Positions 12,037-26,349 of a stretch of 64,000 nt of DNA are shown piece after piece. The translations under genes were made by a program, and so were the position numbers. The stretch is from NCBI GenBank assembly GCA_030737875.1, contig CM060915.1, positions 355,443,863-355,507,862 of the forward strand, written 5' to 3'. How positions within the stretch are numbered: position 1 is the stretch's first letter; every line of letters starts with the position of its first letter. The notes beneath the pieces were generated by a model. It was not told the DNA's origin. It did no database searches and worked only from the letters and a program-made list of their open reading frames with translations. This DNA comes from Allium sativum. Lineage: Eukaryota; Streptophyta; Magnoliopsida; Asparagales; Amaryllidaceae.

Positions 12037-15000
12037 TGTAACGACCCGGAAAATCTGAACCAATTTAAAAAAAAATAATTGGCTATTTTAGTGGATTTTG
12101 AATATTTAAAATAAATATTTTAAATAATAACGACGAAAAGTAAGTTTGAATCAACATTGAAAATGAATATAATTATTTCTAATTATAAACAAGGCCTGAA
12201 ATGGCGCGGTAGTTTCAAAATTTAAATTCAAACTTTGATTGACTGTACCAGGTGCAAAACAAAACGAATTTGAGTGAAACCAAAAACATTTAAATCTGTT
12301 AGTGAATATCTTTCTAACAAATCTGAAAAATCGAAGTTTCATAGCGGGAAGCAAAAGTTACGGCTAAATGAATTTTCAGAAAGGTCGCTATAGAGTTTAT
12401 ATAGCCCGAGAAAATGGCCATTTTGCAAATGACCACGGAATTCGACGAAACCACTTTTGTTGGATCCGGGATGTCAAATTATTGCTAGGTTTCAAATTTC
12501 ATAATTTTTGAAATTAATATGTGAGCATGGCAAAGAAAAATGTGTTTTGGTCAATTACAGTTAAATTGGATCGACCAGAAATGGGCCATTTTTCAAACGG
12601 TCTCAGAATTCGACGAAACTAGTTTTGTTGGGACCGTATCGTCAAAACATAGCTAGATTTATTTTTCTGGAATTTTTCGAATCAGTTTGTGGCCCTGGAA
12701 AATTGAAATGTAAGTTCAAATTGAATATTGAATGTTTTATACTTTAATTTGAAGGAAAACTGACTGAAACAGTCGAATGGGCCTACGAAACATATCCCAT
12801 TATGTTCGGAATGGGGGTAAAACGCTAGGGACGATAGTCGTTGGGTCTGGATTGGAGTTCTTATGTGGAAGGGGGTATTTTTGAAATTTAAAAATATATT
12901 AATTAAAGAAAAAAAACATGATTGGTCCACACATTCTTCTCTCTCCCCTTTTTTTTCTGAAACCCCCCCGATCGACGTCAGCGCTGCTTTGATCCTTCCC
13001 TCCTCTTTTCCTTTCGATCCACGCACTAATATCGAGCGCTCCAGTTAAGGTTTTTGAAGAGCTCCTCCTCCTCTCCAAATCCATACTTGATTCACCTCCC
13101 CTCGCCCTGTATTTCGTTCGAACGGAGGTCACGAAGTCGCATCGTTCACCCTCGAAATCCTCCTCACTGGCGCGCGCGAGTTCGACGCGGTTGGCACCCC
13201 CTGGAGCGGTTTTCGAAGCTCTCTCACGCTGCAAAGGCCGATCGACGAATAGCTTCACGGATCGAGCAAAAATTTAAAACCTAGTTTTGAACAGGTTTGA
13301 AAAACATACGGTAGATTATTTTATTTTATATACTATAGCACTTCTAAGCGCTACGATTTTTGATTTCACTGTAAAATCATATCTTTTTCGTTTGTTGATG
13401 AAATTCAGTGAAACAAGAGACAATGGACTCGTGTGGACGTCTTCTACATTCGAGAAGAGACAGCATATTTTTCCGAGCCTTCTGCTATTTTTGGTGGAGC
13501 GGAGCCCAATGTGAGATTTCTGAATTATAAACGATATGGAAAAAGACGATGTGAAAATTATGTAGTCGAAGTATGAGTTATATAAGCGTTGTACACCTCA
13601 ATTATAAGCGTTGTTTAAGTTGTACGTTCGATGTATAAGTTATATATGCGTTGTAAAAATTATATATGTGTTGAATGGAAGTGAAATTCACTTATATATA
13701 TATATATACGCCCCTCGTCCCCAAACCATGGACGATATTTATTGGTTGTGATTGGTGTGAAAATTGATTGATAGTGAATGGTTGATTGGAACTGTTTGTG
13801 GTTGAAATTGATTGATTGTGGTTGAAAAATACCCGTTTGTGGTTAAGAATTATTTGGTTGAAACTACATAGGATTAGTTTGTGGAAATGAAAAAAAATAT
13901 ATACATGCCACCTGCGTGCGAACTAGATGCATGAAATCCCCATTGTCAAAAGCTGCGAGGCTTTAAGGTAGAGCGAGGAGCCGTACTAGGGACGGCCCCG
14001 GTTTTAACTACCCTGCCGTTATGCTGTCGAAATTTTGAATAATATTCATGTGTCAGAATTATTTTCATATGTTGAAACTATATTCGTGTGTTGAATAGAA
14101 AACCTTCATGTGTTGAACAGAAATTCATTCGTTGAATAGAAATTCATGTGTTGAATGGTATTCGTGTTTTAAAATAAATTGTTTTATAATAAAAATCATA
14201 TTTTTATCATCAATATGAATTATATAAAATAGTCGTGTTTTGAAATAAATTGTTTTACAATAAAAATCACATTTTCATTATATCAATAAATTGTTAAAAA
14301 TAGTGAAGTGTTGAAATAGAAGTCAGTTGGATAAAAATATCATTTTTATCAAACGTATGAAAAGAATATGGTTTTGAAATCGAAGACTCGATTATATTTA
14401 TATATATATAATTAAAAAAAATCGAATAACGAAGCTGCAGTTCGTGTTTTGAAACCGTGATTTCAAACGATTAGTGCGGGAGATCCGACCATCGGATTTT
14501 CCCAAAACCAAAACCGTTGGGTTCGCTTTGGAAATACCGTTCCAACAACACCAACTTTGTAAAGATCCAACGGTTGGATTGTCTGGAATGTTTAATTCAA
14601 ATCTGAAGAAAAACAGCACTAGAATCGATTATGTTTATATATGAATATAATTATATTAAATCGAATAACGACGCTGCAGTTCGTATTTTGAAATCGAAAC
14701 TTCAAACGAGTGTACCGGGAGATCCGACCGTCGGATTTTCCCAAAACTGGAACCGTTGGATTCGTTTTGAAAAGATCTTTCTAATGATATAAAATTTGTG
14801 AAGATCCAACGGTTAGATTTTCAGTTATGTGTAAATCAAATCTGAAGAAAAACAGCGCCATGGCCGCGTTATGGCCCGAAGCGTCGTTTGAATAAATTGG
14901 CTATTTTAAAATAAATAAAAATAGTGATAAATCATTATAAAATATTATAAACGGTATGGGATGTGAAATTTAGAAATTAACTAGAGGTTAGCTAAGTCGA

Positions 15001-16654
15001 ATGGTTTCCTGGGTTTTGATCTGATGTTGGTTTCGGCCTTCGGGGTTAATATTTGGGAAATCGTTCTCTTACTGATTGACGGTTAGTGACTAATGAATTG
15101 GAATGAGGCGTATGTTGTGTTTGTGTAACACTAGTTATTTATATACGCGAGTTGCTCAGAAAGACCGGGTTTATCCCATTCTGTATAACTGAATCGACGA
15201 TAAGAAATCGAAGATGAAGACGGTGGTTGAAGACCAGAGATCTTCACCTCGTTTGGATGGTAACTGATATCCTGATTGGGAGGCATCCCAAAATATGGAT
15301 AATGAGTGGTGATCGTCCCGACGTACGTGGAGATCGATGGGTATGCGAGGTATATAGTGCCTCCGGTTTCGTTCAGACCCAGCACGGACTTGCAAATGGA
15401 CTGTGTGGCATGCTAAGATGCAGTGATCAGGGCTTCTGTTGTAAAGCAAAGTCTTGTGGTGATGATCAAAGCATCGCCTGTGTGGCGTAGCTTGGTGTAT
15501 AACGTGAATTCGCAAACCTCACACCCCGGTATGAACTAGAAACGGGAGAGGACCTCAGGGAGGACATGCGTTTCTTTCTAGTTAGAGGTGGTGTCGGTGC
15601 TTGAACTGGCTGACATTTATATTATTTTTACCTATGTGGTTGTTGCTGTAGCGAGGCACCTCGGTTATATCGGTCGATCCGGGACCAATGGAGTCATTCG
15701 TTGGCTCATTTACGCCCCAAAGGGCGGGGAAACGCAGTGTTCAGGAATTTTAATCCACATCAATGGACCGGCCCTGTCGCTCCAAGGGCCCACCTGAGTC
15801 TGGGTCCTGAGACATGGGCTAGATTGTCTCGAAGTCGGTAAGGACTATCTTTTGCCTTGGTTCATGATGGAAATCCAATTTCCAAATACGACACCGTGCG
15901 GTTTTGATTGTATATATATATGGCGACATGATATATGGTACCCATGCCGTCTATGATTGATAGTTATGATTGAAATTGTTTTCGAAACCTATAAACACTA
16001 GTAATAATATCAAATGCTTTTGTTTTATTCGTATCAAGCATATTTTGGCCATTATAAGGTAAAACTCTATCCTCCGGTTTGTGTTGCATTGTGTGATGGG
16101 AACTGAGTCTTATAATGGCTTCATTTTTATAAAAAAAACATTGCGATGTTTAAAAGATTTATTTGTTTTAAAGCACTGGCAATCCAATGGAGTAAATCCG
16201 TTCCGCGAAAGTGGCGTGGTCCTATGATTTGCCATATTATAAATGTGTTAAGTAGATTTCTCATACCAGTCCCATGACTGACTCGTAGTTTGTTTCACTT
16301 GCAAACTCGGGTGCCCCTGTTTCTACACGGGCAGCCTTGTATTCAGGTTTTAGCAGGCTCTTTCTGGATAACTGGAGCTGAAGATGGATTCTATCATTTC
16401 TCTTTTTATGTTGTTCAGCTCCTATTGTACATATTTTGTTTGTTTTCCACTGTAGACATTTATGTATAGCTGAACTGTATTTGTACTAAGTATGATCCTG
16501 TATACTATGTAACTCTGATGATTACTTTTATCCAGTGTATTATTTGTACATTATCTAGTGTAACTATTTATTTTTGTTCTGCTATTATCTGTTTATGTGT
16601 TATATTCCAAAGATTACCCTTAACACCGCAGTACGACATTTTGGGGTCATCACA
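12037..16654 (+). repeat. Element B 3' LTR (4618 bp)
   Basis: Direct repeat of 1690-6310, starting TGTAACGACCC and ending GGGGTCATCACA. It keeps the internal duplications and the 11-bp stem at 16048-16119, but not the TATA-like box. Substitutions against the 5' copy are frequent enough to say the insertion is not very recent. No gene is supported inside it. Confidence 0.92.
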
Positions 16655-16659
16655 ATATG
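16655..16659. repeat. Target-site duplication of element B, right copy (ATATG)
   Basis: Matches 1685-1689. After it, A's LTR continues with CAAGAATTG, as in the uninterrupted copy near 22517. Confidence 0.93.
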
Positions 16660-17090
16660 CAAGAATTGTTTTAGAAAAAAATCCTGGGTAGAAATTGCCT
16701 AAGATGGGTTTATAAAATAATGTCTTCGGTTTGTCCAGTCCCAGGACAACTTGTATGGACGAGCTCTAACAGAGTATTTCCAATGGGATCATGTACGTTG
16801 TTTTCTTCAAACATATCAGTTGCTGGCACAGAAGGGGAACTTCTTTAGCCTGACAACTGGAGTATTTTTGTGGAAATCAATTAGTGATTTCCAATGGATT
16901 TGACGATGTGACGTTCAAAGCAAATAAAAAGCGTGTGTCAAGGCAAGTTTAGCTTCAAGCTTCACAACCAGGAAATGACAAAAATTGGGCAGGCAGCATG
17001 GCTATGTGGGTAGCTCCCATTAGGATGTATCATCACCTATCTAAAGATATTCCTTTTGTTCTTATTTTATCGATGCTGTCCCATTCGGGA

Positions 17091-17113
17091 AATGGTTGTC
17101 GTACACAACCATT
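17091..17113 (+). other. 8-bp hairpin in A LTR, covarying with C
   Basis: Arms AATGGTTG (17091-17098) and CAACCATT (17106-17113). A's 3' LTR keeps it at 22952-22974. In C's LTRs the same place has AACGGTTG and CAACCGTT: the third base pair changed from T-A to C-G with both arms matching. Confidence 0.65.
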
Positions 17114-17401
17114 GGTGATATACATTCGATACACTCAAGAGAAATGAGTGGTCGGTCATGTGTGGCCGAGTTACAAGTTCTTGTTGAACCCAGTGTATTC
17201 CTCTCTAGAGGTACACTATCGGAAGGTGGTTCCATACCTTGTCATAGTTGGAAATCCATTTACCATAAGCGTCAAACGGATTTGTTTGTATACTATATAA
17301 GTAGAATGTGAGATGAAAGCGTTTCTACTAGGTTCTAAATTATTGTGAAAACCCTAGACATTATCATAATATATGTTTAAAATATACAAACTGTTTTGAT
17401 T

Positions 17402-17448
17402 CTCATAAGGTAAAAACCCATTCCGTATTTACGGCGTAGTCTTATGAG
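17402..17448 (+). other. 8-bp stem with inner 4-bp hairpin in A LTR
   Basis: Outer arms CTCATAAG (17402-17409) and CTTATGAG (17441-17448); inner CCGT-ATTT-ACGG (17423-17434). A's 3' LTR has the same at 23265-23311. It corresponds to C's ATCGTAAG/CTTACGAT stem and to B's 11-bp stem. All lie upstream of a conserved CTCACACCAGTCC block. Confidence 0.65.
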
Positions 17449-17915
17449 TATGATTTTATTTCTTGTTTTAAAATCGATTACTCACACCAGTCCCCGACTG
17501 ACCCATAGTTTATTTTTCTGTGTTTTTCTTTAAATTCTTGGGTATTCATAACACTTGTTACGAATAGACAAGTGATCCAGGTCTTGACTTACTTTTGGAG
17601 TAGCTGGATGGGAAGGATCTGAAATGTTGGCCTATCTATGTATAATTATCTGCAAGTGTTTCAACCATGATGTTATGTATAATTATCTGCAAGTTAGAAT
17701 CATAATGTTAAGTATGTAATTTGTGATGAAATGTATCCATATGTATGAAGTACTCTAATGTACTTGACTTATGATATGTAATATTTTGGGTTGTTATGTT
17801 ATGATCAAGTTCCGCTGTGAGATTCTGATGTTTTCTGTAGTTTATCTTCTGTCTATCTTTTATTCTTATATAATGATACAACTTCCGAGGTGTTCGAATG
17901 TTGGGTAATTACAGT

Positions 17916-17927
17916 TTGTATCAGAGC
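17916..17927 (+). other. Primer-binding site of element A
   Basis: TTGTATCAGAGC lies 3 nt past the LTR end, one base away from the initiator-Met-complementary TGGTATCAGAGC. Confidence 0.75.
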
Positions 17928-18110
17928 TTAGGTTACTGAATACCTAGGCTTTGGGTGAGTATTGAGAGAGCGTATTTGAAATTAGATATTATTATATATA
18001 ATATAGATACATACTTAGGAGGGATTGACTTAAGTTATATGATTAAGTATTTTACCATCCAATCAAGTTTTGATTATCGACCCAAAAAATTCAGGTGATT
18101 AAGTATTAAT

Positions 18111-19187
18111 ATCCGTGGATGAAGAGGTAGATTTGGTGGAACCACCACTACCAATGGACATGCCACCAACCCGAATCAAGTAGAAACTGTGGAAGCAGTT
18201 ATCCCAGTTCAACCAAGGGCAAATTTTGCAACTATCTGTAAGGAGTATAATACTCTAGAGGGAAAGGTTTTCAAAGGAACCGAATTGTTCATTGAAGTTC
18301 AAGCATGGTTGAGATCATGTGAGAGGATTTTCAAAGGATTGAATTTGAATGATGAGAAGAAACGTCTTTTGGCTTCGTGGCAACTTCAAGGAGCTGCTGC
18401 AATCTAGTGGAACGCACAGACAACGAACGTTCCAGAAGACGACTTTACTTGGGAAAAATTCAAAGAGGAGTTCAAAGCACAATTTCTCCCTGTAGTAGGT
18501 AAAACTAGGATGTACCGGGATTTCATAGATCTTAAGCAAGGAAACATGTCGATAGCAGATTACGAGAATAAGTTTAATGCACTATCTTGTTTCGGGCCAG
18601 AACTGATCAATACCTCGCTTAAGAAAAACGAGATGTTCATAGCGGGTTTGAAAGATAATTTGCAAGAAAACATGATTGGGCATCTGAAAAGTACATTTGT
18701 TGACTTAGTAAACATGGCAATTCGTTATGAAGCACTAGATGTAAAGAAACCAGTGGAAAAGGAGCAGACTGGAGAAATCAGCGGAGGAAATCCCAATAAA
18801 AGGAAATTAAATCCAAAGTGGGAAAACAAGGAAAATGGAAAAGAGGGAGAGGAGAAGTCCCATGTTCGTTACAAGAATTTGATGTGCCACAACTGTAAAG
18901 AGAAAGGACACATTGCTAGGTTTTGTAAGAATCCAGAAGTCAAGAAGCCGGAACAACCTAAACAGAAACCTCAGGAACCGGGTAACACTTTTGTCCAACA
19001 GTATTTATGCTATAAATGTCATCAGCCCGGACATTTGATCAAGGATTGCCCGCTTAAGAAAGAGGGAATGCAACAAAAAGTTTATGCCTTACTAGATAAG
19101 CCATCAACCACTGCGGATGTGAAAATGGAAGAAGTGATGGAAGGTACCTTATTCTTTTTAATACGAGAAATGAAGTTAGGATTTTAA
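18111..19187 (+). pseudogene. Element A gag fragment (gag only, pol deleted)
   Basis: The frame shows a chromovirus gag capsid region (words such as ANFATICKEY, GTELFIEVQAWL, LLASWQLQGAA) from about 18204, then two CCHC knuckles at 18885-18926 (CHNCKEKGH...C) and 19008-19049 (CYKCHQPGH...C). Homology stops near 19150 at the gag-protease linker (EVMEGTL). No protease, RT, RNase H or integrase follows. In-frame stops are at 18120 (TGA) and 18405 (TAG, where related proteins have Trp). The start codon is uncertain because the frame reads back past 18189 to the first stop without a clear ATG. The protein would bind RNA and build the particle. A therefore looks like an internally deleted, gag-only copy. 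Confidence 0.85.
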
Positions 19188-19843
19188 ATTGAATTAAAAT
19201 TTGAGGTTTCCACTAAATTAAGTCAAACTTAACTGGATATGACCTCATGGAAACTGAACAAGATGATTTTTGGAATAAAATCAGATTGGTGATTTCGAAA
19301 TGGAGATAAATAATTTAATAATTAATTAGTTAATGGAACTTAACGTGGTTAAGTGTATTAACCTGATGAGTTGAATATGGATTCGAGTTTAAAAAGAGAA
19401 TTCAAAGCTGATAAACATATTTAAATGGGTTGATTCAAAATAAGGAAGTATACAAGACTTGGAAATTTTTCCAAATGAAATCAAGGATATTTTGGAGTTG
19501 ATGAGAATTTAAGATTTGGGATTAAGATATTGGAACCTAACTGGAGATTGGTTTAGTTGAATAATTTTCTGAGTATTTATCTGATGTTGATTTCGGTCTT
19601 CGGGGTTGATACTTAGAGGGTTATTCGCTTATCGATTTATGGTAAGGAACTGATAAATGTTGAGAAAAAGTAATGCAGTCATGGAAATGTTTTCCAATAG
19701 TGACAGATATTTTTAGTTATAGGAATAACTGTGATAAATGAAAATTTACTGATGTATGTTGATGATTTATATAAAAATTGATAACCCTAATTTACGCGTT
19801 AACCACAAATTTCGAGGACGAAATTTTTATAAGGAGGGTAGAT
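19188..19843 (+). other. Element A 3' non-coding region and polypurine tract
   Basis: AT-rich, no gene. The segment near 19540-19660 resembles a piece inside element B's LTR (4637-4750), with shared words GATTTCGGTCTTCGGGGTTG versus a near-identical B version, although here it is internal rather than LTR. The end has TTTCGAGGACGAAATTTTTA and AAGGAGGGTAGA, the pre-PPT motif and polypurine tract seen in all four elements. Confidence 0.75.
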
Positions 19844-22800
19844 TGTAATGTCCCGAGATTTTGAATGAAAACTAAAATATGAATACAACTACATTAAGAA
19901 TTCTAATGCTTGAATCAAAGCGTATACATAAACTTAGTAGTAAAAGCGTAGCTAAACATTAAGAAAAATTTAATTTGTTAAGGAACAAATTGGGTTAGCA
20001 AGTAAATAGATAACTTCATCACAAATTACACCTACACTAAACTAGTTAAACTTAGTGTATTTAACCATTTGAAAGTATGAAGTCCAACAAGGACCCTTGC
20101 GCAAGAAATGGTACAACAAAACAAATGGAATTTATGGATAGTATTAGCACACATATGCACCTTGAGTTCTCTAACTAAAATTTTAGTTAATCATTTAACT
20201 TTGAAAGGCTTAAACTCAGCCAAGTCTAGGTGCAAGGACACAACAAACTTTTCAGCTGAAGCAAATGTGTAAGTAGCTCATTTTAATTCATCTCTTCACA
20301 TAAGTATATAAGAATACAAGAAAAGCTTTTGACAAGTGATTAGAGTTAAAACACTTAAGTGTTTTAGATATTTTTCCATGATTCAAAGTACTAGGCGCAG
20401 GGACTATTTAATTTAAGTTTAAAAACAATTAAGTGGTGTAATGCTCATAGCCAAGGAGAATTGCAAATTGTATTTAGCCATGAGAATTAAAGGAAAATTA
20501 ATACATTTCTCTTATGCAAAGGACTACAACATTTAAAGCTTTTATCAAGCTTAAAACCATTTGTGTGGACACCATTCCTCCACCAAGCCTTGCGCAAGAG
20601 AGACAAACCCAAACTGAGCTTTCAAGAGAACATTCTTCTCTGTTTTAAACCTGTGCAAACATATTTAATTAGAGAAAATAGGATTTTCCTATTTTAATAA
20701 TAAAAGAAAACAAGTATTTTAATATTTGTTTTGCCTATAAATAAGCTCGTATGTTTCCACTTGCATTCACCTGCAAGTCGAGCTAGAGAAAGGAAACAGG
20801 AAACAATATTAACACAAGCAAACCGAGAATCTAACGTGAGTAAACCTCACCTTCTACCTATATGTTTATGCATGCAAGTGATTGAAGAATGATGTGTATG
20901 TTTGAATTGTTTTTCTGCTGTGAACACATATATTTACCTTCCTGTTGAACTTAATTTTTGCTGTTATGCCAAGTATTATTTCATAAGTAAATCGAGACTT
21001 AGTTCCTACACATACTCATGTTCATACGCATGTACACATTGCACCGATTAGCTAAGTTATATGTTGATCTCATAGGAAATGTTTAAACTTCCTTGTACTG
21101 TTAAAACAAGTTTGCAAACATGAAATTCAACCGCCACGAATTCGAATCTCAGGGTGTTAAACACGAGCGCCATACAAAAACGTGAATTTAGAAACAAACG
21201 CCATGAGTTTTAATTAAGTAGATCAAGAGGAAAGTTAATTTAGTCAAAAAATGGAAATTTGCTAAGTGTTGTTAATATACATGATTATAAATCATTTGAT
21301 CATGTGTACAAGGACGCAACAACTTCTAGAACGTAGGAAAAATGCTAAACTAAGTTCGTAACGCGTCGTTTTGGAGTTTGATTGAGTTTTGGGGTGGTTT
21401 TCTCGTGTTGGTTGTCCCGGGGTTCACATCGAACTGCATCGTGCTGGTGGCAGTAGGAGACGCCGCGCTAAGGGGGATGGGAGTGGTTGGTCAGTGGCGA
21501 GGGATAGCTGGAGGCGTTAGACCTCCGGTGGCCTGAGACGTTGGGCTGGGGGAGATTCTTGGATCGGGTTTTAACAGTCAGGACTGGCAAATGATCGGGC
21601 ACATGGAGTTATCGGTGGTCAGGGCATTGGGCACGGTGACTGAGAAGGTTGGTACTTTGGCAAGGTTGGCATTTTGACAAGTGATCGGGCAAAAGGTTGG
21701 CATGATGACTGGAGTGCATCAGCAAGGGAAACCATAGTGTTTTCTGGACCTGGTACTTTGAAAATCGGAAGTACCACCTGGTACTTTGGCTGAGAAGAAA
21801 TTACAGGTCGCGACAAGGGATTTCTGGGCTGGAACACGATGACTAAGGCTTGGTATTATGGCAATCAGAAGTACCACCTGGTACTTTGGTGGTTGGCTGG
21901 AAACCGAGTGCTGGAGTAGTTTTCCCATGCGCACACCGCAGTTTTAAAACTGGTACTTGGTACTTTGATCAAAATATTAACCAAAGTGATTTTTGAACAA
22001 AGTTTTTAAATTAAAAATAGTTTAATTTAAAAATAGAAAATAAATAAAAATAAAGAAGAATTATAAAATTAAATAAAAAGAGAAGTTTTATTTAAAAGTA
22101 TCGTAGACAAGGCGGAGGAAGAAAATAGCAGAATTACAAAGAGCAGTGCTCGACTGTAGGAAGTCGACGGTTTTGATTTTGAAATGAAAAAGAAATCATT
22201 TAAATAAATTATAAATTCCATTTATTTATGATAAACTAGAAGTAAGAAAATAATTTACAAGAAGAACAGAGATGTTAAACATCATATAAACTCAGATAAC
22301 AAACAATGTAAAATACCATGTGCGACGCACACGCTTTATCTGTTCAAATATAAAAGATGTGTAAACTGAAATAAAAAGCATGCTAAGTTGATAATTTAAT
22401 ATCAATTATAAAGACATTACGTATATCAATTCGAAGAGACCGGAATAAACATTCCACTTCAATTCGATTTCTACGTTGTAAGTCGAAGATTATCAAGGAA
22501 AATAAAAGACGGAGATATGCAAGATTTGTTTTATAAAATAATCCTGGGTAGAAATTGCCTAAGATGGGTTTATAAAATAATGTCTTCGGTTTGTCCAGTC
22601 CCAGGAGAACTTGTATGGACGAGCGTCTGACAGAGTATTTCCAAAGGGACTACGTACGTTGTTTTCTTCAAACGTATCAGTTGCTGGCACAGAAGGGAAA
22701 CTTCTTTAGCTTGACAACTAGAGAATTTTGTTGGAAATCAGTTAGTGATTTCCAATGGATTTGACGATGTGACGTTCAAAGCAAATAAAAAGCGTGTGTC

Positions 22801-23780
22801 AAGGCAAGTTTAGCTTCAAGCTTCACAATTAGGAAATGACAAAAATCGGCCAGGCAGCATGGCTATGTGGGTAGCTCCCATTAGGATGTGTCATCACCTA
22901 TCTAGAGATATTCCTTTTGTTTTTATTTTATCGATGCTGTCCCATTCGGGAAATGGTTGCCGTACACAACCATTGGTGATATACATTCGATACACTCAAG
23001 AGAAATGAGTGGTCAGTCATGTGTGGCCGGGTTACAAGAAGTTCTTGTTGAACCAATGTATTCCTCTCTAGAGGTACACTATCGGAAGGTGGTTCCATAC
23101 CTTGTCATAGTTGGAAATCCATTTACCATAAGCGTTAAACGGTTTTGTTTGTATACTATATAAGTAGAATGTGAGATGAAAGCATTTCTACCAGATTCTA
23201 AATTATTGCGAAAACCCTAGACATTATCATAATATCTGTTTAAAATATACAAACTGTTTTGATTCTCATAAGGTAAAAACCCGTTCCGTATTTACGGCGT
23301 GGTCTTATGAGTATGATTTTATTTCTTATCTTGTTTTAAAATCGTTTACTCACACCATTCCTCAACTGACCTAGAGTTTATTTTTCTGTGTTTTCCTTTA
23401 AACTCTTGGGTATTCATAACACTTGTTATGAATAGACAAGTGATCCAGGTCTTAACTTACTTTTGGAGTAGCTAGATGGGAAGGATCTGAAATGTTGGCT
23501 TATCTATGTATAATTATCTGCAAGTGTTTTAACCATGATGTTATGTATAATTATCTGCAAGTTAGAATCACAATGTTAAGTATGCAATTTGTGATGAAAT
23601 GTATCCGTATGTATGAAGTACTCTAATGTACTTGACTTATGATATGTAATATTTTGGGTTGTTATGTTATGATCAAGTCCGCTGTGAGATTCTGATGTTT
23701 TTTGTAGTTTATCTTCTATCTATCTTTTATTCTTATATAATGATACAACTTTCGAGGTGTTCGAAAGTTGGGTCGTTACA
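19844..23780 (+). repeat. Element A 3' LTR (3937 bp, complete)
   Basis: Starts TGTAATGTCCCGAG after the polypurine tract and ends GGGTCGTTACA. Positions 20833-22517 match 1-1689 and 22513-23780 match 16655-17913, so it is uninterrupted and shows B's empty insertion site. ACACA follows the end, but A's left junction is outside the window, so the target duplication cannot be checked. No gene is supported inside. Confidence 0.92.
20735..20743 (+). promoter_or_regulatory. TATA box in A 3' LTR
   Basis: CTATAAATA lies 892 bp into the LTR. The equivalent in the 5' LTR is left of the window. Transcription would start roughly 30 bp on, leaving about 3 kb of LTR in the transcript leader (inference). 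Confidence 0.6.
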
Positions 23781-23916
23781 ACACAAGTCGACAATGTTCC
23801 GTGGTTCAAATCAGGCGCCTAATTTCTTTACTACTGAGTTTGTCCTTATATCTATTTTCCTATTCTGCTGAAGTTTCTTTTTTTTAATCCCATAAACATT
23901 TCAAAACATATCACTT
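23781..23916. other. Unassigned flank between A and the LRR pseudogene
   Basis: Older host sequence outside A's 3' LTR. No feature is recognised. The T-rich end before the LRR homology could be the remains of an intron, but no clear acceptor AG adjoins it. Confidence 0.4.
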
Positions 23917-24529
23917 GTGGAGTTAAATGCAAGCTACAATGCGCTCACATACCTACCAACATGCATAGGGCATAATCTGGTAAACCTAGAAAAACTACAT
24001 GTCCAACTCAACAAACTACGCTCTCTTCAATCGTCCATATGCAACATGAGATTGCTACGGGTTCTTGATGCACACTTTAATGTGCTACATGGCCTTCCTT
24101 ACGCCATAGGAAAGCTTTCGAACCTCAAAGTCCTAAACCTAAGCAATAACTTCACCGATCTACAAGAGCTTCCACCTAGCTTATGCGCTGTTTCAATCTA
24201 ACCGAGCTCTACCTTAGCAACAACCAATTCACGCCTTGCCCGATACATTTGGTAGACTAGAAAATCTTGACAAGCTTAATCTTGATCAGAACCCATTGCA
24301 GGTGCCACCTATGGATGTAGTTAACCTCAGCGTTGATGCTGTCACGGAGTATATGTCAAAAAGAAGGCTTAATATTTTGTTAGAAGAATAGCAGAGAAAC
24401 CAACAAGCTGAGATGCCTTCAAAAACTACTTGGCTTACGTGTAGCATGAGCAATTTAGTTACCGGCGTTTCTGAGAATTTGAGTGGAGCCAAGTCACCAA
24501 GAGAGCCTAATCTTGATCAGGAACTATGA
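23917..24529 (+). pseudogene. Plant intracellular Ras-group-related LRR (PIRL-like) C-terminal fragment
   Basis: Translation gives successive leucine-rich repeats ([18 protein letters not shown], then [44 protein letters not shown]) that fit the plant PIRL family, plant-specific proteins with Ras-group-type LRRs. The frame breaks near 24190 and again near 24227. Both look like 1-bp losses, because LRR homology resumes in the next frame (ELYLSNNQF, then [16 protein letters not shown]). A TAG near 24389 interrupts the C-terminal region. The end resembles the PIRL tail (PREPNLDQEL, stop at 24527). The N-terminal half is absent. The family is usually about 350-500 residues; about 200 are left. 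Dead gene fragment, probably carried here by duplication or transposon capture. Confidence 0.85.
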
Positions 24530-26220
<1,691 letters not shown>

Positions 26221-26224
26221 AATA

Positions 26225-26345
26225 TATAATAATGCAGCCAAAAAAAAATGTAAGAACTAACAAAAATGCAATAGTATATAATAATACAGCCAAAGTAAGC
26301 CTACAAAAATGTAAGAACTAACAACATGCATAAAAAAACAGCCAG
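26225..26345. repeat. Short tandem repeat (about 60 bp unit)
   Basis: The order TATAATAATRCAGCCAAA followed by AATGTAAGAACTAACA occurs twice in succession, with a partial third copy (ACAGCCAGAG) at the end. Confidence 0.65.
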
Positions 26346-26349
26346 AGAA

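Larger units (their letters stand above)
1690..16654 (+). mobile_element. Element B: full-length Ty3/gypsy chromovirus, nested in A
   Basis: Complete structure: 5' LTR 1690-6310, initiator-Met-type primer site, gag-pol frame, polypurine tract, 3' LTR 12037-16654, and a 5-bp target duplication. The LTRs start TGTAACGACCC and end TCACA. Order of domains is gag, protease, RT, RNase H, integrase, chromodomain, which defines a chromovirus. The long LTRs suggest the Tekay/Del clade (inference). The coding frame is broken by six stops, so it cannot move by itself in this form. Confidence 0.93.
16655..17913 (+). mobile_element. Element A 5' LTR, right segment
   Basis: Matches 22513-23780 of the 3' LTR and ends GGGTAATTACA just before the primer site. 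With 1-1689 and the missing left part it gives an LTR of about 3.93 kb, as in the 3' copy. The stretch 16720-17300 is clearly similar to element C's LTR (34500-35060), although most of the two LTRs differs. No gene is supported; the 17096 frame is on this conserved non-coding block. Confidence 0.9.
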
